A stretch of DNA of 64,000 bases, from positions 25,378-89,377 of the forward strand of contig OMVT01000003.1 in the NCBI GenBank assembly GCA_900314535.1, written 5' to 3'. Numbering within the stretch: the first letter of the stretch is position 1; each line of letters begins with the position of its first letter. The position numbers and the translations under genes were made by a program. The DNA comes from an uncultured Olsenella sp. (GTDB lineage: Bacteria > Actinomycetota > Coriobacteriia > Coriobacteriales > Atopobiaceae). Shown here piece by piece: positions 20,176-31,174 of this stretch. A model generated the notes under the pieces. The model was not told where the DNA came from. It saw only the letters and a program-made list of their open reading frames with translations, and ran no database searches.

Positions 20176-21048
20176 CTATTTCAGTGCGTCCATCACGGTC
20201 GCAGAGGCGATGATTGCGGCAATCGCATCAGGGATGAGGCCGTCGGGGAGATCCTGCTCCATCCTGCCGGCATCGCACATCTGCGCGAAGGAAGGATCGA
20301 TTGGCAGCTGGCCCAAAAAGTCGAGGTCGTAGCGCTTTGCAGTCTCCTCGGCGCGGCTCGGGCCATACGGCTCGATCTTCTCGCCACAGTGCGGGCAGGT
20401 GAGATAGGCCATGTTCTCGACGAGGCCGAGGCACGGCACTTCCATCATCGATGCCATCTTCACGGCCTTGCCGACGACCATCTGGACGAGGTCCTGCGGC
20501 GAGGAGACGATGATGACACCCTCGATTGGGAGGGACTGGAAGACGGTGAGGGCTACGTCACCGGTTCCTGGAGGCATATCGACGAGCAGGAAGTCGAGGT
20601 TGCCCCAGTTCGTCTGGCCCCAGAACTGCTGGAGGGCGCCAGCGAGGATGGGTCCACGCCAGAGCACCGGATCATCGTTGTGCTCGAGCAGGAGGTTTGT
20701 CGACATGACCTTCATGCCGTTTGCGGTCTCGCAGGGGACCATGTTGTTTCCGTCAGCGGTGACCATATCGTCGGCGAGGCCGAACATCTTCGGGATCGAG
20801 GGGCCGGTGATATCGGCGTCGAGGATGCCGACAGAGGCACCGTGACGGGCAAGCTCGGTGGCCAGGATGCCGGTCACGAGCGACTTGCCGACGCCTCCCT
20901 TGCCGGAGATGACACCGATCACATGCTTGATGTTCGAGTTCTCGTTGAGCGGGAAGATCTGGGGTCCCTGCTCGGCCTGGGGTGCATCTTCGTGTATCTG
21001 GCCCATCTCTTCGCGTATCTGCTGTTCCTCTTCAGGTGAAAGCGGCAT
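20176..21048 (-). CDS. Mrp/ApbC-family P-loop ATPase, Fe-S cluster carrier
   Basis: A 290-residue ParA-like ATPase that assembles or delivers 4Fe-4S clusters. The start is the ATG complementary to 21046-21048, preceded by GAAAGG. Deviant Walker A GKGGVGKS, DADITGPSIPKMFG and DMPPGTGD are typical. The cluster-binding pair CPHC is near residue 225. The C-terminal part shows the usual FLGQLPIDP. It heads the minus-strand run with the two flavoproteins. Confidence 0.92.
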   Translation of the reverse strand: MPLSPEEEQQIREEMGQIHEDAPQAEQGPQIFPLNENSNIKHVIGVISGKGGVGKSLVTGILATELARHGASVGILDADITGPSIPKMFGLADDMVTADGNNMVPCETANGMKVMSTNLLLEHNDDPVLWRGPILAGALQQFWGQTNWGNLDFLLVDMPPGTGDVALTVFQSLPIEGVIIVSSPQDLVQMVVGKAVKMASMMEVPCLGLVENMAYLTCPHCGEKIEPYGPSRAEETAKRYDLDFLGQLPIDPSFAQMCDAGRMEQDLPDGLIPDAIAAIIASATVMDALK

Positions 21049-21185
21049 GGTGCGCCTTTCTCTTAGGTAAATGCTGTTTCCCACCTATCATACCCCGCAC
21101 GGCCCTTTCATCATGCTCGCGGTGCCTGAAAAGCCGCCTTTGGGTGCATAATGGGAGGCAATGCATCCGTCTGAAGGGATTGAGC

Positions 21186-21644
21186 ATGCTTGCAGCAACG
21201 CTTGGCTATGTCGACCGCTACGACTTCCAGAACGAGCGGTTCCAGAAGGCCTATGCCTTCCTGCGCCAGAACGACCTCAGCGCACTTCCGCTCGGGAAGC
21301 ATGAGGTCGCAGGCGACGAGGTATTCGCGAACGTCCAGGAATACGATACGGTGCCGGCAGCCCAGAAGCACTATGAGGCGCACAGGCGCTACTTCGATAT
21401 CCAATACATCGTCTCGGGCGAGGAGGCCATTGCCGTTACGCCGGTCGAAGGCGTCAAGGCACTCCAGGAGTTCGACGAGGCATCCGACTTCTGCCTCTAC
21501 GACGAGCCAAAGGCCTGCTCGTGGGTTCCGCTCCACGCAGGCGAGCTCATGATCTTGGGGCCCGAGGAGGCACACAAGCCAGGATGTGCCCTTGCAGGTC
21601 CCGAGCATGTACGCAAGGTCGTCGTGAAGGTTGCCGTCTCATAG
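21186..21644 (+). CDS. YhcH/YjgK/YiaL family protein (DUF386)
   Basis: A 152-residue single-domain beta-sandwich protein of the family that includes YhcH, EbgC and TabA. Conserved metal-site and core stretches: ANVQEYDT, YEAHRRYFDIQY and GELMILGPEEAHKPG. Members are often found in nan (sialic acid) operons and may act as sugar anomerases or epimerases. Here the gene is 19 kb from the nan island. The ATG at 21186 follows a weak AAGGGA. It is divergent from the Mrp-like gene. Confidence 0.85.
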   Translation: MLAATLGYVDRYDFQNERFQKAYAFLRQNDLSALPLGKHEVAGDEVFANVQEYDTVPAAQKHYEAHRRYFDIQYIVSGEEAIAVTPVEGVKALQEFDEASDFCLYDEPKACSWVPLHAGELMILGPEEAHKPGCALAGPEHVRKVVVKVAVS

Positions 21645-21818
21645 CGGCCCCCCCGTAATAGAATCATGAATTAGCGAACAATCGTCTGCTTGTCCGTTGC
21701 CGCATGCCCAGTCTTTAGGTATTTTTATGGGTAACTGTAAAATATCTGAAAGATTGCAGTGTGATGCGGCCTTATCCAGAGATGAGGTTCGGTCTCACGT
21801 TTGGGCAAGGGGGTGTCA

Positions 21819-23216
21819 ATGGCGCAGGACAGCAAGCCGGCAGGCTTCAGGAGGGCGCTCGTGGCAGCGAAGCTCTCGGGCGTTGGGCTGCATGCCCTCC
21901 GCCGCGCCGGCACGAATTTCCCGGGCGAGGTGGCAAACCGCTTCTGCCCCGATTTCCTGGATGGCCTCGAGCCGACAGAGCGCTCCATCTTCGTGACGGG
22001 GTCGACAGGCAAGACCACGACGACCAACCTGATTGCCGACCTGCTGGTGGCGATGGGGGAGGATCCAATCACGAACCGTGCCGGCTCCAACATCAACACC
22101 GGCATCGAGACGGCTTATCTCAGCGCTGCTGATCTCGACGGCAGGCCCCGCAAGAAGATCGCGGCGATCGAGATCGATGAGCGCTGGTGCCCGACGCTGC
22201 TTCCCGTCCTCAAGCCGACCGTGATGGTCGTCACGAACCTGGGCCGCGACTCCTTCCACCGCAATGCGAATGTCGATGTCGTCTACCGGGTCCTCGACGA
22301 GGCGCTCAAGGGCGTATCCCGCCTGGTCCTGAACGGCGACGACCTGATTTCCCATACGCTTGCGAAGACGAACCAGGACCGCGTCTATTTCGGAATCGAC
22401 CGCCTGCCGGAGGATGCCGACGAGCCCCGCACCATCATCAATGATTGCCTCTACTGCTCTGAATGCGGCGCCCGGCTCGTCTACGAGTTCAGCCATTACA
22501 ACCATATCGGGCGGGCGCATTGCCCAAAGTGCAGTTTCCGCTCGCCAGCGCTCGACTACGAGATGCTGGACGTGGATTGGGAATGGGGCTTCTGTCACAT
22601 CCGCGAGAACAGCCAGGAGGCCCAGCCGGTCTATGAATATCCGACCATCGGCCCCGACATCACTGATCTCTACAACGAGATCGCTGCGATAGCTGCCCTG
22701 CGCGAGCTGGGCTATCCTGCCGTGCAGATCGGCGCCGTCCTGCGTGGCGTCCGCACCACGAGCTCGCGCTACAAGGAGCGCCAGCTCGGCTCCAAGAAGG
22801 TCGTGAGCGTCCTCACGAAGGGGCAGAACCCGGTCGGGTGCTCCCGCTCCTTCGACCGCATCCGCAGCTGCCCGGGCACCAAGGCCGTGATCGTGATGCT
22901 CGACGATGACCGCTACATCAAGGTCTCGAGCGAATATACGGGCTGGTACTACGAGTGCGATTTCGAATATCTGTGCGATCCCTCGATCCGGCAGATTGCC
23001 CTCTACGGTGTGCGATCATATGACCTGGAGCTGAGGCTCCTTCTGGCGGGAATCTCCTCGGACCAGCTCATCCTGGCAGAGAGTCCTGAGACGGCAGCCG
23101 CGGCGCTCGACCTCGACCAGGTCGATACGGTCTGCATCTCGTTCGACAACTACAATACCTATCTCTGCGAGCGTGCCACGCAGGCGCTTGAGGAGCGTCT
23201 TGGAGGTGGCCGATGA
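21819..23216 (+). CDS. murT: MurT-like Mur ligase family protein
   Basis: A 465-residue homologue of MurT, the ligase half of the MurT-GatD complex that amidates D-Glu of lipid II. ATG 21819 is preferred to an upstream TTG because AAGGGGG (21807-21813) is well spaced. The P-loop GSTGKTT is at residues 61-67. A zinc ribbon with CSEC-type and CPKC pairs (C213/C216, C235/C238) interrupts the Mur ligase centre, as in known MurT. The C-terminal segment that supplies a catalytic Asp in known MurT (usually D..SWIWD.DFE) reads WYYECDFE here, so the usual Asp is replaced. Its stop overlaps gatD by four bases. Confidence 0.85.
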   Translation: MAQDSKPAGFRRALVAAKLSGVGLHALRRAGTNFPGEVANRFCPDFLDGLEPTERSIFVTGSTGKTTTTNLIADLLVAMGEDPITNRAGSNINTGIETAYLSAADLDGRPRKKIAAIEIDERWCPTLLPVLKPTVMVVTNLGRDSFHRNANVDVVYRVLDEALKGVSRLVLNGDDLISHTLAKTNQDRVYFGIDRLPEDADEPRTIINDCLYCSECGARLVYEFSHYNHIGRAHCPKCSFRSPALDYEMLDVDWEWGFCHIRENSQEAQPVYEYPTIGPDITDLYNEIAAIAALRELGYPAVQIGAVLRGVRTTSSRYKERQLGSKKVVSVLTKGQNPVGCSRSFDRIRSCPGTKAVIVMLDDDRYIKVSSEYTGWYYECDFEYLCDPSIRQIALYGVRSYDLELRLLLAGISSDQLILAESPETAAAALDLDQVDTVCISFDNYNTYLCERATQALEERLGGGR

Positions 23217-23992
23217 GCTGGGAGAGCGTGCTGGTGGATGGCCCTGCCACCGATGTGACCCCCCACCAGGGGGAAGGGCTCGACCTCGAGGTCCTCTACC
23301 CGGGCATCGCCGACCTTGGAGGCGATGCGGGCAACATCTTCTATCTCTGCGCCTGCCTGCCAGGAGCTACCCTCCATCAGACGCATCTGGGAGAGCGTCC
23401 GTACTTCATGGACCATCGCCCTGACTTCGTCTTCCTCGGCAACATGGATGCCTCCAACCAGGAGCGCGCCGCGAAAGACCTCGCCCCCTGGAAGGAGCGG
23501 CTCGTGGAGCTCGCCGACGATGGGGTGCCCATCCTCTTCACGGGCGCCGCTGCGGAGATTCTGGGCGAGCATGTGGCGCTCGATCATGGGCGCGCCTTCG
23601 ACGGACTCGGCATCTTCCCCTTCACGACCACGATGCATCCGATCTCGGAGCGCATCAACGACTTCTTCGTCGGCACGGCGGATGGGATCGAGATCCTGGG
23701 CTGGAAGAGCCAGTTCACCGAATCCTTCGGTGACAACACAAGGAGCTGCTTTGCCCGCGGCACCCGGGGCTGCGGCATCAACCTCGGGACCGATCTCGAG
23801 GGCTTCCGGCGTGGTGGTTTGGTGGCAACGTGGCTTCTGGGACCCTTCCTCGTTGCGAATCCTGTCTATACGGAGCACCTTATTGCTACCATGGGAGTGG
23901 CGCATCCCCAGCTGGCGTTCGAGAAGGTGGCACGGAAGGCCTTCGAGCGCCGCATCGTGGAACTGCGCGATACCAGCCGCATAGCTGACTAG
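23213..23992 (+). CDS. GatD-like glutamine amidotransferase fold lacking catalytic Cys and His
   Basis: A 259-residue class-I glutamine amidotransferase-like protein, placed as GatD always is, directly after murT with an ATGA overlap. Alignment by eye to known GatD: DG(V)P..L and (E/D)GLGI.(P/D)F are conserved. The nucleophile segment normally reading ICGGYQ is FTGAAAE, so Cys becomes Gly111. The segment normally reading YLHGP is WLLGP, so the catalytic His becomes Leu209. The oxyanion GGG stretch is also changed (FLGNMDAS). It is therefore unlikely to hydrolyse glutamine. It could be a structural partner of MurT, with ammonia coming from elsewhere. Confidence 0.78.
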   Translation: MSWESVLVDGPATDVTPHQGEGLDLEVLYPGIADLGGDAGNIFYLCACLPGATLHQTHLGERPYFMDHRPDFVFLGNMDASNQERAAKDLAPWKERLVELADDGVPILFTGAAAEILGEHVALDHGRAFDGLGIFPFTTTMHPISERINDFFVGTADGIEILGWKSQFTESFGDNTRSCFARGTRGCGINLGTDLEGFRRGGLVATWLLGPFLVANPVYTEHLIATMGVAHPQLAFEKVARKAFERRIVELRDTSRIAD

Positions 23993-24037
23993 GAGGTGCT
24001 GCCGCCCTTCTGGCCGCTTCTGAGTTAGAGGGTTTGA

Positions 24038-26933
<2,896 letters not shown>

Positions 26934-26947
<14 letters not shown>

Positions 26948-27437
26948 GGGGCAGGTCAAGACGAATGCGATGCGCGAGCTCGACCAGGCACACATCCCCT
27001 ATAGGGTGCAGGTCGTCGAGGGTGAAGAGGATATCTCGAGAGGACTCGGCGTCCGCATGGCAGAAGAGGTCGGGGCAGACCCCGAGAGCCAGTTCAAGAC
27101 GCTTGTCTGCGTCTCGCCGACACGGGACCACGTCGTGTGCTGCATACCTGTGGCAGAAGAGCTCGACCTCAAGAAGGCAGCAGCGGCAGCAGGGGAGAAG
27201 TCGCTCGAGCTCATGCCGATAAAGCAGCTCGAGAGCGTCACGGGCTATGTGCGTGGCGGCTGCACCCCTGTCGGCATGAAGAAGAAGTTCCCGACCTTGA
27301 TCGACGAGACGGCCGAACTCTTCGATGAGATCGGCATCTCGGGCGGGAAGCGTGGCGTCGGCCTCATCGTGGCACCGGAGCCCCTGGCCAAGTTCCTGGA
27401 CGCACGCTTCGTCGATATCGTGCAGGAAGGGCGATGA
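26934..27437 (+). CDS. ybaK: YbaK/EbsC-family Cys-tRNA(Pro) deacylase
   Basis: A 167-residue editing-domain protein that clears mis-acylated tRNA, typically Cys-tRNA(Pro). ATG 26934 lies nine bases after GAAGGAGG inside the end of uvrA, so the genes overlap by 14 bases. Family features: FKTLV near residue 57, the basic IKQLE segment, and GYVRGGCTPVGMKKKFPT with the near-invariant GxxSP/TP-G pattern, then GKRG. It overlaps murJ by four bases. Confidence 0.88.
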
Positions 27438-29077
27438 TGGAGAACAGAGAAATGGACATCGAGGAGCAGCAGACTGACGAGGAAGAGGCGCTTGCCGAGT
27501 CGGTAGGCCGCTCGTCTGCAATGATGAGCGTGCTCGTGATGATTTCGCGTGTCACGGGCTTCTTCCGCACCTGGGCGCAGGCATATGCCGTCGGCGTCAC
27601 GATGCTCGCCTCGTGCTACACGATCGCGAACAACCTCCCGAATCTGCTCTATGAGCTTGTCATGGGCGGCATGCTCGTCACGGCATTCCTGCCTGTCTAC
27701 ATGAACGTGAAGCGCAAGCTCGGACGCGAAGGTGCCAATGCCTACGCCTCGAACCTCTTCTCGCTCATCCTCCTCATCATGGGCGGCCTCTCCGTCCTCT
27801 GCATCATCTTCGCGGCGCCGGTCGTGTGGACGCAGACGTTCTCGGCGACCAAGGAGTTCGACTTCGACCTCTCGGTCTACTTCTTCCGCTTCTTCGCAAT
27901 CGAGATCATGCTCTACTCGCTCTCGACTATCGTCTCCGGCATCCTGAATGCCGAACGCGAGTACTTCTGGAGCACGGCAGCGCCGATCTTCAACAACTTC
28001 GTGACGATCGCCTCGTTCGTGCTCTATGCCTGGCTCGTGCCGACGAACCAGGGGCTGGCGCTCCTGATCCTGGCGCTCGGCAACCCTCTGGGCGTTGCCG
28101 TGCAGCTCCTCGTGCAGCTGCCGAGCCTCCACAGGATGGGCGTGCGCATCCACTTCAGGATCGACCTCCACGATCCTGCCATCAAGGACACGCTCTCCAT
28201 CGGCATCCCGTCGCTTCTCTGCACGATCGTGATGTTCGTCACGTCCTCCGTGCAGACATCCTGCGAGATGCAGTCTTCGGTCTCCGGCTCCTCGGTCGCC
28301 TACTATGCCCGCATCTGGTATACGCTGCCGTATTCGATCCTCTGCGTGCCGATCACGACGGCCATGTTCACGGAGCTCTCCGACCTCTATGCGAAGCACG
28401 ATATGACGGGATATAGGCGTGGCATCTCGTCCGGCACGAGCAAGATTCTGTTCCTGCTCATCCCGATGATGCTCTTCCTGATCGTGTTCTCGACGCCTCT
28501 GATTACCGTGATGGCAGGCAGGAGCTTCTCGGCAGACGAGATCGAGATGACGGCAAGCTTCCTCATCGCCCTTGCGTTCTCGCTTCCGCTCTACGGCGTC
28601 TATATCTATCTCCAGAAGATCTGCTCCTCGATGCGCCACATGATGCTCTTTGCGACGGCCAATATCCTGGCCGGCGTCGTTGAGGTCATCTATCTCATGG
28701 TCGCGACGCCGAGATACGGCCTCAACTGCTCGGCCTGGGGCAATACGGTCTTCTATGTGATCGTCGATATCGTGGCCTTCCTCGAGCTCCATCACCGGAT
28801 CGGTGGTGTCGGCATCCGCCATATGGCAGTCTCTTCCGTGCGTTCGCTCGCGCTCGGTGCCGCAGGCGCTGTCGCTGCCTTCCTCATCCTCCAGCTCCTC
28901 GGACGCTTCTTCGGCCCCACGGATGGCTCGATGCTCAAGGGCATCCTCTATTCCGTGATCGGCGGCATCCCAGCCCTGGTCGTGACCTACGGCGGTGCTG
29001 TCGCCCTGAAGATCCCTGAGGCTGATGCAATCGGTCGCCTCATGGACCGCTTCCTGCCGGCACGCCTGCGCAGGTAG
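27434..29077 (+). CDS. murJ: MurJ/MviN lipid II flippase
   Basis: A 547-residue polytopic membrane protein of the MOP superfamily. It flips lipid II across the membrane for peptidoglycan synthesis. An acidic cytoplasmic leader of about 25 residues precedes the first helix segment (MMSVLVMISRVTGFFRT). The conserved NLLYELVMGGMLVTAFLPVY matches the MurJ core. About 14 hydrophobic segments can be traced. It starts within the ybaK stop (ATGA overlap). Confidence 0.9.
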   Translation: MMENREMDIEEQQTDEEEALAESVGRSSAMMSVLVMISRVTGFFRTWAQAYAVGVTMLASCYTIANNLPNLLYELVMGGMLVTAFLPVYMNVKRKLGREGANAYASNLFSLILLIMGGLSVLCIIFAAPVVWTQTFSATKEFDFDLSVYFFRFFAIEIMLYSLSTIVSGILNAEREYFWSTAAPIFNNFVTIASFVLYAWLVPTNQGLALLILALGNPLGVAVQLLVQLPSLHRMGVRIHFRIDLHDPAIKDTLSIGIPSLLCTIVMFVTSSVQTSCEMQSSVSGSSVAYYARIWYTLPYSILCVPITTAMFTELSDLYAKHDMTGYRRGISSGTSKILFLLIPMMLFLIVFSTPLITVMAGRSFSADEIEMTASFLIALAFSLPLYGVYIYLQKICSSMRHMMLFATANILAGVVEVIYLMVATPRYGLNCSAWGNTVFYVIVDIVAFLELHHRIGGVGIRHMAVSSVRSLALGAAGAVAAFLILQLLGRFFGPTDGSMLKGILYSVIGGIPALVVTYGGAVALKIPEADAIGRLMDRFLPARLRR

Positions 29078-29107
29078 AGAACAGCCAGATAGCATCGAAA
29101 CGATTTC

Positions 29108-29132
29108 GAGGCCTCCGCTTGGCGGGGGCCTC
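29108..29132 (+). terminator. Terminator-like hairpin after murJ
   Basis: GAGGCCTCCGC (29108-29118) pairs with GCGGGGGCCTC (29122-29132) over 11 positions with one G-U pair and a three-base loop. No T tract follows, so it may end transcription weakly or protect the mRNA 3' end. Confidence 0.55.
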
Positions 29133-29190
29133 GCTGCATCTGCCGAAACAATGGCACAGGCGAGATCTCGGCCTTTGCCTGCTTGGCGCC

Positions 29191-29364
29191 ATGCGGGACA
29201 GAGCCCAAGAGCCCACGCTTGCCGGAGAAGAGTGCCATGCCCCTCGATCTCTTTTCAGAGGACTTTCTGCCCTCATCTGTATTCCTGCCATCGCCTTCAT
29301 CGTCCTTGTCTTCTGCCTGCCGCTCCTCGCAATCCAGGCGCTGAAGAAGTATCTGGGGAAATAG
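29191..29364 (+). CDS. Possible small single-span membrane protein
   Basis: A 57-codon frame from ATG 29191 in the 432-base gap between murJ and the his operon. The C-terminal half is strongly hydrophobic (ALICIPAIAFIVLVFCLPLLA) and ends with a basic QALKKYLGK, a plausible one-helix protein. There is no good ribosome site at this ATG, and I recognise no family. The rest of the gap holds the murJ hairpin and the his palindrome. Confidence 0.3.
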   Translation: MRDRAQEPTLAGEECHAPRSLFRGLSALICIPAIAFIVLVFCLPLLAIQALKKYLGK

Positions 29365-29434
29365 GCCGGGCTCCAGGATGGGCAGGCACGCTCCATTGCC
29401 GCTACGTTACAGAGCGGTGTCCTCGCTGCGGCAA

Positions 29435-29456
29435 GCACTTTAGTGTGCTAAAGTGC
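29435..29456. promoter_or_regulatory. Palindromic operator candidate upstream of the his operon
   Basis: GCACTTTAG (29435-29443) and CTAAAGTGC (29448-29456) are perfect 9-bp arms around TGTG, centred about 65 bases before the first his start codon. The symmetry, 22-bp size and position suggest a site for a dimeric repressor, for example of the TrpR/HisR type. The repressor gene is not in this window. The leader is too short for a T-box. Confidence 0.5.
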
Positions 29457-29509
29457 CACCAGCAGACAAGATGGATGCAGAAGCATCCTGGACATGAAGG
29501 AGCGACATC

Positions 29510-31174
29510 GTGCTGAGCGGTACACCCCAAGGATTCCGCGACATCCTGCCGAAGGAGGCATTGGCGCGCGAGCGAATCTGCGACGCAGTCAGGAGCTGCT
29601 TCGCGAGCCATGGCTATCTTCCGGTCGAGACGCCGCTTCTCGAAGACCGCCATACCCTCGAGGAGGCAGGACGCATCAAGAACCTGCCGTTCCAGCTCTT
29701 CGATGCGGAGGACGACGAGCTCCTCGTGCTCAGGCCCGATCTCACGCTGCCGATTGCACGCATGGCAGCAGCAAGGTTCGCGGCAGGGCAGCTGCCGGCA
29801 CGCCTCAGGTATGTGGCGCCCGTCGTGCGCGAGCGTGCAAGCCTCAAGGGCCAGCCGCGCCAGTTCACGCAGCTCGGCGTCGAGCTCATCGGCGGAGACG
29901 ATGTGAAGGCAGAGTCCGAGGTCGTCTCGCTTCTCGGCGAGGTGCTCCAGGCCCTCCATGTGCCGGCCTGGAAGATCGTCTGCGGCTCTGTCTCGCCCCT
30001 GAAGGCGCTTCTTGCCACATGCGCGCCGGATGAGGCATTCGCGAAGCAGGCGCTTGCGCTCGTCCATGAGAGCGATCTCGTGAGCCTGGATGAGCTTGTC
30101 GCAGCCTCCTCGCTTGCTCCTGAGGCGGCACGTGCGCTCCATGAGCTGCCAAGGCTCAATGGCGGAGCTGAGACGATCGATGCGCTCGATGAGCTCCTGG
30201 ATGGTGCCGGCGTCCCGAAGGAGGGAAGAGGCACCTCTGAGCTCAGGGCCCTCGTGGCATCGCTTTCCGACCTTGCCCAGGCAGGGGAGCTTGCCTTCGA
30301 CTTCTCGATCATCAACTCATTCGACTACTACACGGGCATCATCTTCAAGGCCTATTCGGAAGGCATCGCCGCATCCCTTGCTTCCGGCGGCCGCTACGAT
30401 GCGGTCCTCAAGAACCTCGGCATGCCCGATACCTGCGCCTGCGGCTTCGCCCTCTCGCTCGAGCGTCTCCAGGAGGTCCTGGGCGAGATGGGAGATACCG
30501 GCGTTGTGACGCCGGGCGTGCGCCTGGCAGAGCGCCCGATCCGCATTGCCGTGCCGAAGGGATCGCTCTTCGGCGATACCGTGAAGCTGCTCGAGAAGGC
30601 TGGGCTTCCGGTCGAGGGGCTCAAGGACCCGGGACGCCGCCTCATCGTGCATGAGGACGGGGTCGACTATGTGATCGTCCGTGCCCAGGATGCCCCGTAT
30701 TTCGTGGGCTATGGTGGTGCCGATTGCGGCATCTGCGGCAACGACTCGATACTTGAGGCCCAGGTCGAGCTCCTGCAGCTTGTGGACCTGCGCTACGGTG
30801 CCTGCCGCTTCGTCGTCGCAGAGCCGAGAAGCGCTGCCGGCAAGACCGACCGTGCCTATGCCTGGCGCGGTTACGAGCGCGTTGCAACGAAGTACCCCCA
30901 CATCACGCAGGCGTACTATGACCGTATCGGCCGGCAGGTCGAGATTCTGCCGCTCCACGGCAACATCGAGCTTGGCCCGATTGTCGGCATGGCAGACCGC
31001 ATCGTCGATATCACGGCGACGGGCACGACGCTCAGGGAGAACGACCTCGTGATTGTCGACGACGTGCTCGAGTGCAGTGCCCGCTTCTTCGCGGGCCCTG
31101 CTGCCTACCGCTCCGATGCCCGCATACGTTCCCTGGCTGACCGCCTCGCGGCTGCAGCCAGCAAGGAGGAATAA
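29510..31174 (+). CDS. hisZG: HisZ-HisG fusion: ATP phosphoribosyltransferase regulatory and catalytic subunits
   Basis: A 554-residue fusion. The start is GTG 29510 with AAGGAG seven bases upstream. Residues 1 to about 340 are HisZ, a class-II histidyl-tRNA-synthetase paralogue: TPQGFRDILP, LRPDLTLPIARM, FDFSIINSFDYYTG, ASGGRYD. From about 343, short-form HisG begins (RIAVPKGSLFGDTVKLLE). It has GADCGICGNDSILE and the PRPP loop DITATGTTLREN. HisG joins ATP and PRPP in the first step of histidine synthesis, and short HisG normally needs separate HisZ for activity and feedback control. Here one chain carries both. It overlaps hisD by one base. Confidence 0.9.
   Translation: MLSGTPQGFRDILPKEALARERICDAVRSCFASHGYLPVETPLLEDRHTLEEAGRIKNLPFQLFDAEDDELLVLRPDLTLPIARMAAARFAAGQLPARLRYVAPVVRERASLKGQPRQFTQLGVELIGGDDVKAESEVVSLLGEVLQALHVPAWKIVCGSVSPLKALLATCAPDEAFAKQALALVHESDLVSLDELVAASSLAPEAARALHELPRLNGGAETIDALDELLDGAGVPKEGRGTSELRALVASLSDLAQAGELAFDFSIINSFDYYTGIIFKAYSEGIAASLASGGRYDAVLKNLGMPDTCACGFALSLERLQEVLGEMGDTGVVTPGVRLAERPIRIAVPKGSLFGDTVKLLEKAGLPVEGLKDPGRRLIVHEDGVDYVIVRAQDAPYFVGYGGADCGICGNDSILEAQVELLQLVDLRYGACRFVVAEPRSAAGKTDRAYAWRGYERVATKYPHITQAYYDRIGRQVEILPLHGNIELGPIVGMADRIVDITATGTTLRENDLVIVDDVLECSARFFAGPAAYRSDARIRSLADRLAAAASKEE

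Noticed and set aside
21676..21687. LexA-like site GAACAATCGTCT between yhcH and murT
   Set aside because: The right half (GTCT) misses the operator by one base, and the neighbouring genes are not typical SOS genes.
29365..29509. T-box or histidine leader peptide before the his operon
   Set aside because: Only about 145 bases are available, with no run of His codons and no T-box core; the palindrome explains the region better.
29025..29516. A 163-codon plus-strand frame after murJ
   Set aside because: It overlaps the murJ end, reads through the terminator hairpin and the his palindrome, has no ribosome site and shows low-complexity Pro/Arg/Ser content.
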